Of a stretch of 36,155 bases of DNA, positions 17,753 to 26,815 are shown piece after piece. Within the stretch, counting starts at the first letter, position 1, and each line of letters begins with the position of its first letter. This stretch comes from Micromonospora halophytica (GTDB lineage: Bacteria; Actinomycetota; Actinomycetes; Mycobacteriales; Micromonosporaceae). A model generated the notes under the pieces. It was given only the letters and a program-made list of their open reading frames with translations. It was not told the origin of the DNA and ran no database searches. The translations under genes were made by a program, and so were the position numbers. The stretch is from assembly GCF_900090245.1 (NCBI RefSeq), contig NZ_FMDN01000001.1:1-36155 (forward strand), given 5' to 3'.

Positions 17753-18574
17753 TCAGTGCTCGTCGGCGAGCGAACTTCCGATGTAGTTCGCGCTCAGCGT
17801 GACGAAGACGTAGGCCTGCAGCACGGCGACCAGCACCTCGAAGAAGGCCATCACGATCGCCATCAGGAAGGAGAAGACCGAGGTCACCTGGATGAACAGG
17901 CTGCTCGAGTTGAGCATCACGAAGCCGCCGACGGTGAAGACCAGCAGGAGCAGGTGGCCGGCGAACAGGTTGGCGAAGAGCCGGAGGGCCAGGGTGACCG
18001 GGCGGACGATGAACGTCTGCAGGAACTCGATCGGGACCAGCAGGATGTGCATGGGCCACGGCACACCCGGGATGATCAGGCTCATCTTGAGGTACTTGCC
18101 GAGGCCGTGCTTGCGGGCGCCGATGTAGAGGTACATCACGTAGGAGATCGCCGCGAGCACGATCGGGAAGGCGATGTGCGAGTTGGGCGAGATCTGCAGG
18201 CCGGGGACGATGCTGAAGAGGTTGGTCAGCACGATGAAGCTGAACAGCACCGTGAAGTAGGGCGCGAAGCGGATGCCCGTGTTGCCCATCTGCTCCCGGG
18301 CGATGTTGTCCCGGACCAGGCCGTAGATCGACTCCGCGTACCACTGGGTCTTACCGGGCACCAGCTTGGGGTTCCGGTAGGCGACCATGAAGAAGATGAT
18401 CAGGAGCGCGACCGCGAGCCAGACCATGATGCCGAACTTGGTGACCCAGGGGCCAGCCACCTCCGGCGGATAGAAATCTCCGACGCTGGGGGGCCAGGGA
18501 AGCTCCTGGGCGACGACCAGCTGTCCGCTCACCGTGTCATCCTCCGCACTCGACAGACCCGCGCGTGCTGGCAC
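17753..18574 (-). CDS. atpB: ATP synthase a subunit
   Basis: The stator membrane subunit that forms the proton half-channels; 273 residues. The essential Arg198 lies in LALRLFANLFAGHLLLL, in the fourth of the five to six membrane helices. Downstream polar residues LQAYVFVTLSANYI complete the family pattern. The GTG at 18574 directly follows the stop of the preceding small gene (TGA immediately followed by GTG), so translation is coupled. A GTG 14 codons further in is an alternative start. Confidence 0.95.
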   Translation of the reverse strand: MPARAGLSSAEDDTVSGQLVVAQELPWPPSVGDFYPPEVAGPWVTKFGIMVWLAVALLIIFFMVAYRNPKLVPGKTQWYAESIYGLVRDNIAREQMGNTGIRFAPYFTVLFSFIVLTNLFSIVPGLQISPNSHIAFPIVLAAISYVMYLYIGARKHGLGKYLKMSLIIPGVPWPMHILLVPIEFLQTFIVRPVTLALRLFANLFAGHLLLLVFTVGGFVMLNSSSLFIQVTSVFSFLMAIVMAFFEVLVAVLQAYVFVTLSANYIGSSLADEH

Positions 18575-18796
18575 TCAAGCACTGAGCCTCTTCATGATCA
18601 GGTAGATCGCTCCGGCTGCGCCGAACATCATGCCGACGGCCACCCCGATACCAGTGGGCAGGTCCAACAGGCGCTCCACCAGCCATCCGAGGAAACCCCA
18701 CACGACGATGCCGCCGAGCAGGTAACCCAGGACGGCGCCCGCCACACCCTCGGACGAGTGGTCGTCGGGTTTGCGGGTGGGGGGGTCGTCGGCCAT
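18575..18796 (-). CDS. AtpZ/AtpI-family small membrane protein
   Basis: A 73-residue protein with a charged N-terminus (residues 1-17) and two hydrophobic helices (about 20-38 and 47-68). The sequence GVAGAVLGYLLGGIVVWGFLGWLV followed by a second glycine-rich helix matches the AtpZ/AtpI family, found at the start of many atp operons and linked to c-ring assembly or Mg2+ handling (not essential in species tested). It is the first gene of the unit that continues without a gap into atpB. Confidence 0.8.
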   Translation of the reverse strand: MADDPPTRKPDDHSSEGVAGAVLGYLLGGIVVWGFLGWLVERLLDLPTGIGVAVGMMFGAAGAIYLIMKRLSA

Positions 18797-18806
18797 GACG
18801 TGGCGA

Positions 18807-18812
18807 ACAATA
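18807..18812 (-). promoter_or_regulatory. Candidate -10 of the atp operon
   Basis: TATTGT on the minus strand (complement of 18807-18812) fits TANNNT and lies 10 nt before the ATG at 18796, so the 5' leader would be very short. A second candidate, TAATCT, is the complement of 18897-18902. Both lie in the 163-nt gap 18797-18959 between the AtpI-like gene and the small gene, which holds no other feature I can support. Confidence 0.4.
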
Positions 18813-18959
18813 TCAGCCGGCCGGTGCGGGAGTGTGCGGCACCCCCCACACTGGGCACGGGTGCGGGCTGCGCTGCGGAGGCGTCGATCGTGGCCCAGAT
18901 TACTCCCGCGCCGGCCGCCGGCACAGCCCGACGTACCGGACGCGAACCCGACAGCACGC

Positions 18960-19391
18960 TCAGTCGTCGGAGCGCCGGTGCGTGGGCAGCGGCGAGCGCA
19001 GCGCCCAGGTCAGGTGCGCCCCGGTCCAGACCACCACGGCGGCGATGATGGCCACCCCCATGTCGGACAGTCCGGCCCAGCCGGTGGTCGCCACGGCCGC
19101 CATCACCACGCCGAGCAGCACGATCTTCGTGGCGTAGGTGACCAGCCCGACCGACATGATCAGCCGGGGGTTGACCGCGTCCGCCCAGGCGACCGAGACA
19201 CCGGAGACCAGGTAGCTGACGACCACCAGCGCGATGCCGGCGGCCACCCCGGCCGCTCCGGTGGCCCCCCGCAGCACCGCCGCGGCCGGGACCGCCACCA
19301 GCGCGAGCGCCGCGCAGGCCAGCAGCGGCAGTCGCAGGTACGGCAGCCGGGCCCGGATGGCGCCGGGCTGCCCCGCGCGCGGCGCGCTCAT
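18960..19391 (-). CDS. AtpI-like four-helix membrane protein
   Basis: A 143-residue integral membrane protein with four hydrophobic segments (about residues 18-38, 42-66, 77-101 and 108-129). It lies upstream of the atp operon at the position of the AtpI-like gene Rv1303 of M. tuberculosis, and the loop [14 protein letters not shown] sequence ([11 protein letters not shown]) fits that family. A role in ATP synthase assembly is inferred from position. It overlaps glyA by 4 nt (ATGA), so it is co-translated with the serine hydroxymethyltransferase. Confidence 0.75.
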   Translation of the reverse strand: MSAPRAGQPGAIRARLPYLRLPLLACAALALVAVPAAAVLRGATGAAGVAAGIALVVVSYLVSGVSVAWADAVNPRLIMSVGLVTYATKIVLLGVVMAAVATTGWAGLSDMGVAIIAAVVVWTGAHLTWALRSPLPTHRRSDD

Positions 19392-20674
19392 CGGGGGTAC
19401 GCCGGGAAGGCGGCGACCAGCTCGGCGACCTCGCCGGCGATCCCGGCGAGTGTGTCGGCGCCCCCGGGGGCCGACGGGTCGGTGCGGACCGCGCGGGCGA
19501 TCAGCGCGGCGACCTGCCGCATCTGCCCCTCCCGCATGCCCTGGGTGGTGACGCTCGGGGCGCCGACCCGGATGCCGGAGGCGACCATCGGCTTCTGCGG
19601 GTCGTACGGGACGGCGTTCTTGTTCAGGGTGATGGTCGCGGCGTCACAGCGGGCCTCGGCCTCCGCCCCGGTCACCCCGGTCTCCCGCAGGTCGACCAGG
19701 GCCAGGTGGGTGTCGGTGCCGCCGGAGACCGGCCGCATCCCCTCGGCGGCCAGCCCGGCGGCGAGCGCCTGCGCGTTGGCGACCACCTGGGCGGCGTACG
19801 CGCGGAACTCCGGCTGCGCGGCCTCGCGCAGCGCGACGGCCTTGGCCGCGACGGCGTGCATCAGCGGGCCGCCCTGGGTGAACGGGAAGACCGCCTTGTC
19901 GATCCGCCGGGCCAGCGACTCCCGGCAGAGGATCATGCCGCCGCGTGGGCCGCGCAGCACCTTGTGGGTGGTGAGGCAGACCACGTCGGCGTGCGGCACG
20001 GGCGACGGGATCGCCTTCCCGGCGACCAGGCCGATGAAGTGCGCGGCGTCCACCATCAGGTACGCCCCGACCTCGTCGGCGATCTCCCGGAACCGGGCGA
20101 AGTCGATCAGGCGCGGATACGCGGTGGCGCCGCAGATGATCATCTTCGGGCGATGGGCCCGGGCGAGATCCCGCACCTCGTCGTAGTCGATCAGCTCGGT
20201 GTCCGGCCGGACGGTGTAGCCGACGGTGTGGAACCACTTGCCGGAGAAGTTCACCCGGCTGCCGTGGGTGAGGTGCCCGCCGTGCGGCAGGTCCATCGCC
20301 AGCACGGTGTCCCCCGGCTGCACCAGCGCGGCGTACGCGGCCAGGTTCGCGCTGGCCCCGGAGTGCGGCTGGAGGTTGGCGTGCTCGGCCTCGAAGAGCT
20401 CCTTCGCCCGGGCGATGCCGATCTCCTCGGCCCGGTCCACCTCGGCGCAGCCACCGTAGTAGCGCCGGCCCGGATAGCCCTCGGCGTACTTGTTGGTGAG
20501 GGTGGAGCCGAGCGCCGCGAGCACCGCCGGGGAGGTGAGGTTCTCGCTGGCGATCAGTTGCAGGCCGCCACGCAGCCGGTCCAGCTCACCGAGCACCACC
20601 CCGGCGATCTCCGGGTCGACGGTGCTGAGCTGCTGGAAATCCGGCCCCCAGAAGGTGTCCCTCGCGTTCTCCAC
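19388..20674 (-). CDS. glyA: Serine hydroxymethyltransferase
   Basis: A PLP-dependent enzyme that interconverts serine and glycine while loading one-carbon units on tetrahydrofolate; 428 residues from the GTG at 20674. Family motifs: [47 protein letters not shown], and the PLP lysine in [14 protein letters not shown]. The frame could begin at a GTG at 20701, but TAGACT stands 8 nt before the GTG at 20674, which is exactly a leaderless arrangement, and the conserved part begins right after it. In other actinobacteria glyA is not a constant member of this locus. It overlaps the AtpI-like gene, which links one-carbon metabolism to the ATP synthase transcriptionally. Confidence 0.94.
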   Translation of the reverse strand: MENARDTFWGPDFQQLSTVDPEIAGVVLGELDRLRGGLQLIASENLTSPAVLAALGSTLTNKYAEGYPGRRYYGGCAEVDRAEEIGIARAKELFEAEHANLQPHSGASANLAAYAALVQPGDTVLAMDLPHGGHLTHGSRVNFSGKWFHTVGYTVRPDTELIDYDEVRDLARAHRPKMIICGATAYPRLIDFARFREIADEVGAYLMVDAAHFIGLVAGKAIPSPVPHADVVCLTTHKVLRGPRGGMILCRESLARRIDKAVFPFTQGGPLMHAVAAKAVALREAAQPEFRAYAAQVVANAQALAAGLAAEGMRPVSGGTDTHLALVDLRETGVTGAEAEARCDAATITLNKNAVPYDPQKPMVASGIRVGAPSVTTQGMREGQMRQVAALIARAVRTDPSAPGGADTLAGIAGEVAELVAAFPAYPR

Positions 20675-20688
20675 AGCGAAGGAGTCTA
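20675..20688 (-). promoter_or_regulatory. Leaderless promoter of glyA
   Basis: TAGACT (complement of 20683-20688), then 8 nt, then GTG at 20674. No Shine-Dalgarno sequence is seen in between. Confidence 0.5.
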
Positions 20689-20709
20689 TGGGGCCGCACA
20701 CTGGAAGCC

Positions 20710-22173
20710 GTGAGATGCCTCGTCACCGGAGCCACGGGTTACATCGGCGGGCGGCTGGCGCCCCGGCTGCTCGCCGAGGGGCACGAGGTGCGCTGCCTGG
20801 CCCGCAAGGCCGGCCGGCTGCGGGACGTGCCGTGGGCGGCGCGGGCCGAGATCACCGAGGGCGACCTACGGAAACCGGAGACGCTGCCGGCCGCCTTCGC
20901 CGGCGTCGACGTCGCGTACTACCTGGTGCACTCGCTCGGGCAGGCCGGCTTCGAGGCCGCCGACCGGGAGGCGGCGACCAACTTCGCCGAGGCCGCCGCC
21001 GCAGCCGGCGTACGCCGGATCGTCTACCTGGGCGGGCCCGAACCGAAGCAGGACGGCGAACTCCCCTCGCCGCACCTGCGCTCCCGCGCCGAGGTCGGCC
21101 GGATCCTGCTGGACAGCGGCGTGCCCACGGTGGTGCTGCGGGCCGCGGTGATCATCGGATCGGGCTCGGCCTCGTTCGAGATGCTGCGCTACCTGACCGA
21201 ACGGCTGCCCGCCATGGTCACCCCGCGCTGGGTACGCAACCGGATCCAGCCGATCGCGGTCCGGGACGTGCTGCGCTATCTGGTCGCCTGCGCCACCCTG
21301 CCGCCGGAGGTGGACCGGGCCTTCGACATCGGCGGCCCGGACGTGCTCACCTTCCAGGAGATGATGCAGCGCTACGCCCGGGTCGCCGGACTGCGCCGCC
21401 GGATCATCCTGCCGGTGCGGCCGTTGACCCCGTCGCTCTCCTCGCACTGGGTCGGGCTGATCACGCCGGTGCCGAACAGCATCGCCCGACCGCTGGTGGA
21501 GAGCCTGGTCCACGAGGCGGTGGCGGGCGAACACGACATCGCCCGCTGGATCCCCGACCCACCCGACGGGCTGACCGGCTTCGACCAGGCCGTCGCGCTG
21601 GCGCTGGCGAAGGTGCGTGACGCCGAGGTGGAGACCCGCTGGTCCACCGCCAGCGGCCCGGACGCGCCGGCCGAGCCGCTGCCCAGCGACCCGCAGTGGT
21701 CCGGGGGCACGGCCTACACCGACGTCCGGGAACGGACGGTGGCGGCCCCGCGCGACGCGCTCTGGCGGGTCGTCGAGGGCGTCGGCGGCGAGCACGGCTG
21801 GTACTCCTTCCCGCTCGCCTGGTCGGTACGGGGCTGGCTGGACCGGCTGGTCGGCGGGGTGGGTCTGCGCCGGGGCCGACGCGACCCGCACCACCTCCAG
21901 GTCGGTGAGGCGCTGGACTTCTGGCGGGTCGAGGAGATCGTCCCGGGCGAGTTGCTGCGACTGCGCGCCGAGATGCGCCTGCCGGGCCGGGCCTGGCTGG
22001 AGATGCGCGCCGAGCCCACCGGGGACGGGAACAGCCGCTACGTCCAGCGCGCCGTCTTCCTCCCCCGCGGCCTCGCCGGTCACCTCTACTGGGGTGCGGT
22101 GGTCCCGTTCCACGCCATCGTCTTCGGCGGCATGGCCCGCAACATCGCCCGGGGCGCCGAACAGTCGTCCTGA
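20710..22173 (+). CDS. SDR-family NAD(P)-binding protein with DUF2867 domain
   Basis: A 487-residue two-domain protein. Residues 1-300 are an extended/atypical short-chain dehydrogenase (NmrA/NAD(P)H-binding type) with the nucleotide motif [13 protein letters not shown] at residues 6-18, [10 protein letters not shown] and [11 protein letters not shown]. Residues about 335-480 match the DUF2867 START-like domain ([57 protein letters not shown]). This fusion is common in actinobacteria and of unknown substrate. The start is GTG; CACACT 7 nt upstream may be a leaderless -10. It is divergent from glyA, 35 nt apart, and convergent with the penicillin-binding protein gene. Confidence 0.85.
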   Translation: MRCLVTGATGYIGGRLAPRLLAEGHEVRCLARKAGRLRDVPWAARAEITEGDLRKPETLPAAFAGVDVAYYLVHSLGQAGFEAADREAATNFAEAAAAAGVRRIVYLGGPEPKQDGELPSPHLRSRAEVGRILLDSGVPTVVLRAAVIIGSGSASFEMLRYLTERLPAMVTPRWVRNRIQPIAVRDVLRYLVACATLPPEVDRAFDIGGPDVLTFQEMMQRYARVAGLRRRIILPVRPLTPSLSSHWVGLITPVPNSIARPLVESLVHEAVAGEHDIARWIPDPPDGLTGFDQAVALALAKVRDAEVETRWSTASGPDAPAEPLPSDPQWSGGTAYTDVRERTVAAPRDALWRVVEGVGGEHGWYSFPLAWSVRGWLDRLVGGVGLRRGRRDPHHLQVGEALDFWRVEEIVPGELLRLRAEMRLPGRAWLEMRAEPTGDGNSRYVQRAVFLPRGLAGHLYWGAVVPFHAIVFGGMARNIARGAEQSS

Positions 22174-22211
22174 CCACCGTGGCCCGCGTCCGGCTCGCAG
22201 CGGTGGGTCAG
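22170..22211. terminator. Bidirectional terminator built from two stop codons
   Basis: CTGACCACCG (22170-22179) pairs with 22201-22211 over 10 bp with one bulged G. Each arm contains the stop codon of one convergent gene (TGA 22171-22173 and the complement of 22208-22210). Confidence 0.5.
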
Positions 22212-24325
22212 TTGCCGTCCCGGGGGCCGGCCAGGCGGTAGGCGACGGCCTCGCTGGGCGGGACGAAGTCGCGTACCGGCTGGTCGCGCAGGGAGTGGTC
22301 GAGGAGCTGGCCGATCGCCGCGACCATCCGGCTCTGGACCGTCCGGCCGACCGGATCACGCGGGTCGTCGGGGTTGGCGGCGATCTGGGCGACCGCGAGT
22401 TGCGGGGTGAAGGCCACCACCGACGTCGTCTCGTTCCGCTCCGAGGTGCCGGTCTTGCCGGCCACCGGCCGGCCCAGCGCCCGGCGCATCCGCTCCGCCG
22501 TCCCGCCGTCGCAGCGGCCGTACATGGACTGGTCGCCGACCGGACAGCGGGCCGCGTCCGCCGCCGCCCGGGCCACGTCCGTGGCGACGACCTGCCGGCA
22601 GTCCGGACGTCCGGCGGCCACCTCCTGCCCGGCACTGTCGGTGATCGACACGACCGGCAGCGGGGCGCACCAGGTTCCCTCGGCCGCCACCGTGGCGTAC
22701 GCGTTGGCCAGGTCGAGCGGGGTGGTGGAGGAGACGCCGAGGGTGAACGCGCCCCAGTCCCGCGCGCCGTTGCGGGCCAGTTCGGCGTCGCCGTCGGCGC
22801 GGAACGCGATGCCCAGCCGCTGGGCCATCTCCACCACCTTGTCCGCCCCGACCCGCTCGATCAGCCAGGCGAAGTAGGTGTTCACGGAGCGGCCGAAGGC
22901 GGTCCACATGCTGTGGTAGCCGTCCATGTACGACGGGGAGGCGTTGACCGGGCACCACCGGCCGCCGCAGCTCGCCCGCCCCTCGTCGGCCGGGAAGCGG
23001 GTGAGGATCCGGCTCGGGGCGTGGAAGCCGGTCTCCAGCGGCAGCCCCGACTCCAGCGCGGCCAGCAGGGTGAACAGTTTGAACGTCGACCCGGCCTGGT
23101 AGCCGGAGATGCCGTTGCCGCCGCCGACGAGCTGGTTGACCGTGTTCGGGTGGTTCTTCCACCCTCGCGGGTTCTCGGCCACGCTGTAGTTCCGGTTGAC
23201 CGCCATGGCCAGCACCCGGCCGGTGCCGGGCTGGACCACCGCCGTGGGCACCGCGTGCCGCTCGTCGCGGTCGTAGATGCCGAGCACCTGCCGCATGGCG
23301 GCCTGCTGCACGTCGGGGTCGAGCGAGGAGACGATCCGGAAACCGCCCCGGCGCAGGGTGTCCTGCCGCTCCGGCACCGACCCGCCGAAGGCCGGCTGGG
23401 CACTCCACCACTGGGTGAACCAGTCGCAGAAGAACCCCCAGTCGTTCTGCTCCTCCGGCACCGCGGTGCAGTCGTTCGGGGTCTCGCTGGGCCGCAGCGC
23501 CAGCGGAGCCTCCTTCGCCTGCGCCGCCTCGGCAGGCGGCACCTGCTGCAGTTCCACCAACCGGTCCAGCACGTACGCCCGGCGGCCGAGCGCCGCGTCG
23601 GCGTCGCCGTTGATCGGGTCGTCGGTGTTCGGCGAGCGGACCAGTCCGGCCAGCAGGGCCGCCTGGGCGAGCGTGAGCTGAGCGGGCGGGATGGAGAAGT
23701 ACCGCTTGCTGGCGGCGGCGATCCCGTACGCCCCGGCGCCGAAGTAGGCGATGTTGAGGTAGCGCTTGAGGATCTCGTCCTTGCTCAGCTCCCGCTCCAA
23801 CGCGAGGGCGTACCGCATCTCCCGGATCTTGCGGGCGGCGGTGATCTCGGTGGCCGCCTCGCGCTGCTCCCTGGTCAGCCGGGGGTCGCCCGCCAGCACG
23901 TTGCGCACGTACTGCATGGTCAGCGTGGAGGCGCCCTGCCGGGTGACGCCGTCGCGCCGGTTGTTGGTGAAGGCCCGGACCACGCCCCGGACGTCCACCC
24001 CCTTGTGCTGGTGGAACCGGGCGTCCTCGGCGGCCACGATGGCCTGCCGCATCACCGGCGCCACCTTGTCCAGCGGCACGTGCACCCGGTCCTCGGTGTA
24101 GAAGGACGTGATCAGGGTCCGGCCGTCGTTGGCGTACAGGTTCGACCGCTGGACCGTCGGCGGCTTGCGCAGGCTCTCCGGCAGTTCGGAGTAGGGCAGG
24201 GCGAACGCGCCGAAGCCGATCCCGAACACCAGCGCGGCCGGAAGGGCCGCCACCGCCAGCACCAGCCCGGCGAGCACGCCGGCGATCAACACGGTGAACA
24301 ACTTGTCGAGATGGGCCCGGTTCAT
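22208..24325 (-). CDS. Bifunctional class A penicillin-binding protein
   Basis: A peptidoglycan glycosyltransferase/transpeptidase of 705 residues, anchored by a helix near residues 10-40. The GT51 domain shows AEDARFHQHKGVD with the catalytic Glu, GASTLTMQYVRN (most homologues have GGSTITQQ) and KDEILKRYLNIAYFGAGAYG. The transpeptidase domain has the active-site serine in AGSTFKLF near residue 412, SVN near residue 478 and KTGTSE near residue 624. There is no PASTA repeat. GGGGAGAG precedes the ATG by about 5 nt. The enzyme acts at the outer membrane face to polymerise and crosslink peptidoglycan. The gene sits between glyA and the phosphatase gene, an insertion compared with the mycobacterial order. 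Confidence 0.94.
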   Translation of the reverse strand: MNRAHLDKLFTVLIAGVLAGLVLAVAALPAALVFGIGFGAFALPYSELPESLRKPPTVQRSNLYANDGRTLITSFYTEDRVHVPLDKVAPVMRQAIVAAEDARFHQHKGVDVRGVVRAFTNNRRDGVTRQGASTLTMQYVRNVLAGDPRLTREQREAATEITAARKIREMRYALALERELSKDEILKRYLNIAYFGAGAYGIAAASKRYFSIPPAQLTLAQAALLAGLVRSPNTDDPINGDADAALGRRAYVLDRLVELQQVPPAEAAQAKEAPLALRPSETPNDCTAVPEEQNDWGFFCDWFTQWWSAQPAFGGSVPERQDTLRRGGFRIVSSLDPDVQQAAMRQVLGIYDRDERHAVPTAVVQPGTGRVLAMAVNRNYSVAENPRGWKNHPNTVNQLVGGGNGISGYQAGSTFKLFTLLAALESGLPLETGFHAPSRILTRFPADEGRASCGGRWCPVNASPSYMDGYHSMWTAFGRSVNTYFAWLIERVGADKVVEMAQRLGIAFRADGDAELARNGARDWGAFTLGVSSTTPLDLANAYATVAAEGTWCAPLPVVSITDSAGQEVAAGRPDCRQVVATDVARAAADAARCPVGDQSMYGRCDGGTAERMRRALGRPVAGKTGTSERNETTSVVAFTPQLAVAQIAANPDDPRDPVGRTVQSRMVAAIGQLLDHSLRDQPVRDFVPPSEAVAYRLAGPRDGN

Positions 24326-24536
24326 CAGCTCTCCCCGCAGGAGCCGGCAGGACCCGTCCAGAATGACCCGCTACGCCCCTTCCGCCCTCACGTTTCCGCA
24401 GATCCGGAGGAAATTCGCGAGCGGGACACGGCGCGCAGAGCCGGACACGCCGCCGCCCGTCACCCGGGAGGGTGTCGACGGCTCCGGCCACCGGGTGCCG
24501 GCGCGGCGCCGCCGGGCCGACGACGCCGGCCGCCGG

Positions 24537-25148
24537 TCAGGGCAGCAGCGCCGTCGTGAGCGGGTGGACCGTCTCCTCGATCTCGTCGGCGACCCGGCCG
24601 AAGCACTGGTCGCCGCGCCCCCACGGGTCGTCCAGGTCGTCCGAGTGCAACGGGGACGCCCCCTCCCGAGCCGCGTCGGCGGCCGCCACCAGCGCCACGC
24701 CCCGGGCGTACACGACGTCGGGGGTGGACTGCGCCGGTGGCAGGGCGACGACGTCGACCAGCCCGAGCAGCCGGCCGAACTCACCGAGCACGAAGGTGCG
24801 CGAGGCGGCGTCCGGACGCAGCGCCACCACGTACTCCTGCTGGTCGGCCGTGGCGGTGAGGACGAGGTCGGCGGCGTCGATCAGGTCCGAACGGAGCTTG
24901 CGGGCGGCGAAGCCCTCGACCTCGCCGCCTCGGGCGAGCACCTGGCGGGCCGCCGGCGGGTTCATCCCCTCACCGGCGTGCCAGCCACCGGTGCCCGCGC
25001 TGTGGCTGTGCAGCAGCTCGTCCGAGCGGGTCGGATCGACGCCGAGCCGGTCCAGCCGCTGGCGGACGGCCAGCACCAGCAACCGCTCGGCCATCGGGGA
25101 CCGGCAGATGTTGCCCATGCAGACGTGCAGGACGGTGAACGGCGGCAC
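24537..25148 (-). CDS. Low-molecular-weight protein-tyrosine phosphatase-like
   Basis: A 203-residue protein with the LMW-PTP signature near the N-terminus: CMGNICRS, with nucleophile Cys10 and phosphate-binding Arg16 (C-X5-R). The general-acid Asp is expected in DDPWGRG near residue 172. It is about 40 residues longer than typical 150-160-residue LMW-PTPs, the extra being mostly in the region after residue 95. The GTG start follows the tsaC stop with no gap. Substrates could be phosphotyrosine proteins involved in polysaccharide assembly, or arsenate, but the neighbours favour neither. The 211-nt gap to the penicillin-binding protein gene (24326-24536) holds GC-rich palindromic sequence but no gene I can support. 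Confidence 0.82.
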   Translation of the reverse strand: MPPFTVLHVCMGNICRSPMAERLLVLAVRQRLDRLGVDPTRSDELLHSHSAGTGGWHAGEGMNPPAARQVLARGGEVEGFAARKLRSDLIDAADLVLTATADQQEYVVALRPDAASRTFVLGEFGRLLGLVDVVALPPAQSTPDVVYARGVALVAAADAAREGASPLHSDDLDDPWGRGDQCFGRVADEIEETVHPLTTALLP

Positions 25149-25793
25149 TCAGGCCCCCTGCTCGTCGAGGAGGTCCGGGACGACGTCCCGCAGCTTGTCC
25201 AGACCGATCGCGCCGAGGCGCAGCACCCGCGGCACCTCGCCGGTGAGGTCGACGATGGTGCTCGGCACCGGGTCCGGGCAGGGCCCGGCCTCCAGGTACG
25301 CGCGGACCTGGTACCCGAGCTGGTCGCGCGCCTCCTCGGCGGTGAGCGCGGCCGGCTGGCCGGTCTTGTTGGCCGACGCGACCGCCATCGGGCCGGTCTC
25401 CCGCAGCACCTCCAGCGCGACCGGGTGCAGCGGCATCCGGACCGCCACCGTGCCGCTGGCGTCGCCCAGGTCCCAGGCCAGGCTCGGGGAGTGCTCCACC
25501 ACGATGGTCAGCGCCCCCGGCCAGAACGCCTCGACCAGGTCGCGGGCCGCGCGGGGCAGCGAGAAGACCAGGCCGTCGAGGGTGTGTCGGGAGCCGATCA
25601 GCACCGGCGGCGCCTGCCGGGAGCCGCCCTTGGCGTCGGCCAGGGCCTTGACCGCGTACGGGGTGAAGGCGTCCGCCCCGATCCCGTAGACCGTGTCCGT
25701 CGGCAGGACGACCAGCTCGCCGTTCTTGACCGCCTCGACGGCAGCGGCGATGCCGCGGTCCCGGTCGGCGGGCGACCGACAGTCGTAGAGCAT
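25149..25793 (-). CDS. tsaC: Threonylcarbamoyl-AMP synthase (Sua5/TsaC)
   Basis: Makes threonylcarbamoyl-AMP from threonine, bicarbonate and ATP for the t6A37 modification of ANN-decoding tRNAs; 214 residues, the YrdC-domain length without the extra Sua5 domain. PTDTVYGIGADAF is at residues about 31-43, followed by KGGSRQAPPVLI, FWPGALTIVV, VAVRMPLHP and SANKTGQPA. The ATG at 25793 overlaps the prmC stop by one base (TGATG), which decides the start. This prmC-tsaC pair is conserved (Rv1300-Rv1301 in M. tuberculosis). Confidence 0.92.
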   Translation of the reverse strand: MLYDCRSPADRDRGIAAAVEAVKNGELVVLPTDTVYGIGADAFTPYAVKALADAKGGSRQAPPVLIGSRHTLDGLVFSLPRAARDLVEAFWPGALTIVVEHSPSLAWDLGDASGTVAVRMPLHPVALEVLRETGPMAVASANKTGQPAALTAEEARDQLGYQVRAYLEAGPCPDPVPSTIVDLTGEVPRVLRLGAIGLDKLRDVVPDLLDEQGA

Positions 25794-26740
25794 CACGAGG
25801 AGCCAGTCTGCCACGCCGGGGCGGTGTCGGGGCGGGGGCCGTCCGCCCGGCGGGACGCGGTGGCGAACCGGGCCCGGCCGGCCAGGTCCCGGTGCTCCTC
25901 GACCTCGACGTACCGGCCGTCGGCGGCGAGCAGCGCCGGCACCGCCGCGCCGTGCGTGTCGTCGTGCTCGACGCCCAGCCCACCACCGGGGCGCAGCAGC
26001 TCGGCAGCGCGCGACAGCACCGGACGGATCACGTCCAGTCCGTCCGCCCCGCCGAAGACCGCCTCGTCCGGGTCGTGCCCGGCCACCTCCGGCGGTACGG
26101 CCACCGCGCGCGGCACGTACGGCGGGTTGCAGAGCAGCACGTCGACCCGGCCCACCAGGGCGGCCAGCAGCTGCGGATCGGTGACGTCGGCGGCGACCAC
26201 CTCGACCGGCCGGTCCCCCGCGGCCGTCCGCTCGGCGGCGTTGCGCCGCAGCCACTCCAGCGCGGCCGACGAGCGCTCCACGGCCACCACCCGTGCCGCC
26301 GGCACCTCCTGGGCCACCGCCAGGGCGATCGCGCCGGAGCCGCTGCACAGATCGACCACCAGCGGGTCGGGTCGGCTGCGGGCCCGGGCGATCCCCCAGC
26401 CGGCGAGCAGTTCGGTCTCCGGGCGGGGCGTGAACACCCCCGGCCCGACGGCCAGCTCCAGGTGCCGGAAGCCGGCCCGGCCGGTGAGGTGCTGCAACGG
26501 CTCCCGGTCGGCCCGCCGGGCCACCAGCGCCTCGAACCGGTCCCGCTGGCCGGGGTCGAAGCCGTCGGCGAGCGCCAGCCGCCCCCGGGGCACGTCCAGC
26601 ACGTACGCCGCGAGCTGTTCGGCCTCCGCCCGGGCCGAGGCGACCCCGGCGGCGGCGAGGGTACGGGCGGCGCGGGCCACGGCCAGCGAAGGCCGCTCGC
26701 GTTCTGTCCCTTCGGAGGGGTGGCGCGGCAGGGAGGTCAC
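25793..26740 (-). CDS. prmC: Release factor glutamine methyltransferase (PrmC)
   Basis: A SAM-dependent methyltransferase that methylates the Gln of the GGQ motif in release factors RF1 and RF2; 315 residues from the GTG at 26740. An N-terminal helical domain (about 1-85) is followed by QHLTGRAGF, FTPRPETELL, the SAM motif DLCSGSGAIALAVA and the substrate motif LLCNPPYVP. The frame is open far upstream, antisense to the GGDEF gene, but homology begins at the chosen start. A C-terminal tail of about 20 residues (after RFATASRR) is not typical. It is separated from its usual partner prfA by the GGDEF gene on the other strand. Confidence 0.92.
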   Translation of the reverse strand: MTSLPRHPSEGTERERPSLAVARAARTLAAAGVASARAEAEQLAAYVLDVPRGRLALADGFDPGQRDRFEALVARRADREPLQHLTGRAGFRHLELAVGPGVFTPRPETELLAGWGIARARSRPDPLVVDLCSGSGAIALAVAQEVPAARVVAVERSSAALEWLRRNAAERTAAGDRPVEVVAADVTDPQLLAALVGRVDVLLCNPPYVPRAVAVPPEVAGHDPDEAVFGGADGLDVIRPVLSRAAELLRPGGGLGVEHDDTHGAAVPALLAADGRYVEVEEHRDLAGRARFATASRRADGPRPDTAPAWQTGSS

Positions 26741-26815
26741 GACATAATCATGAAGCGTCGCGGCCCCCACCACGAGCGGGTGCGTCCCGACGCACACCGA
26801 CAGGGAGGTTGGCAG

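Noticed and set aside
21617..24559. A 980-codon plus-strand frame across the penicillin-binding protein gene
   Set aside because: It overlaps two well-identified genes in wrong frames and has no conserved motif.
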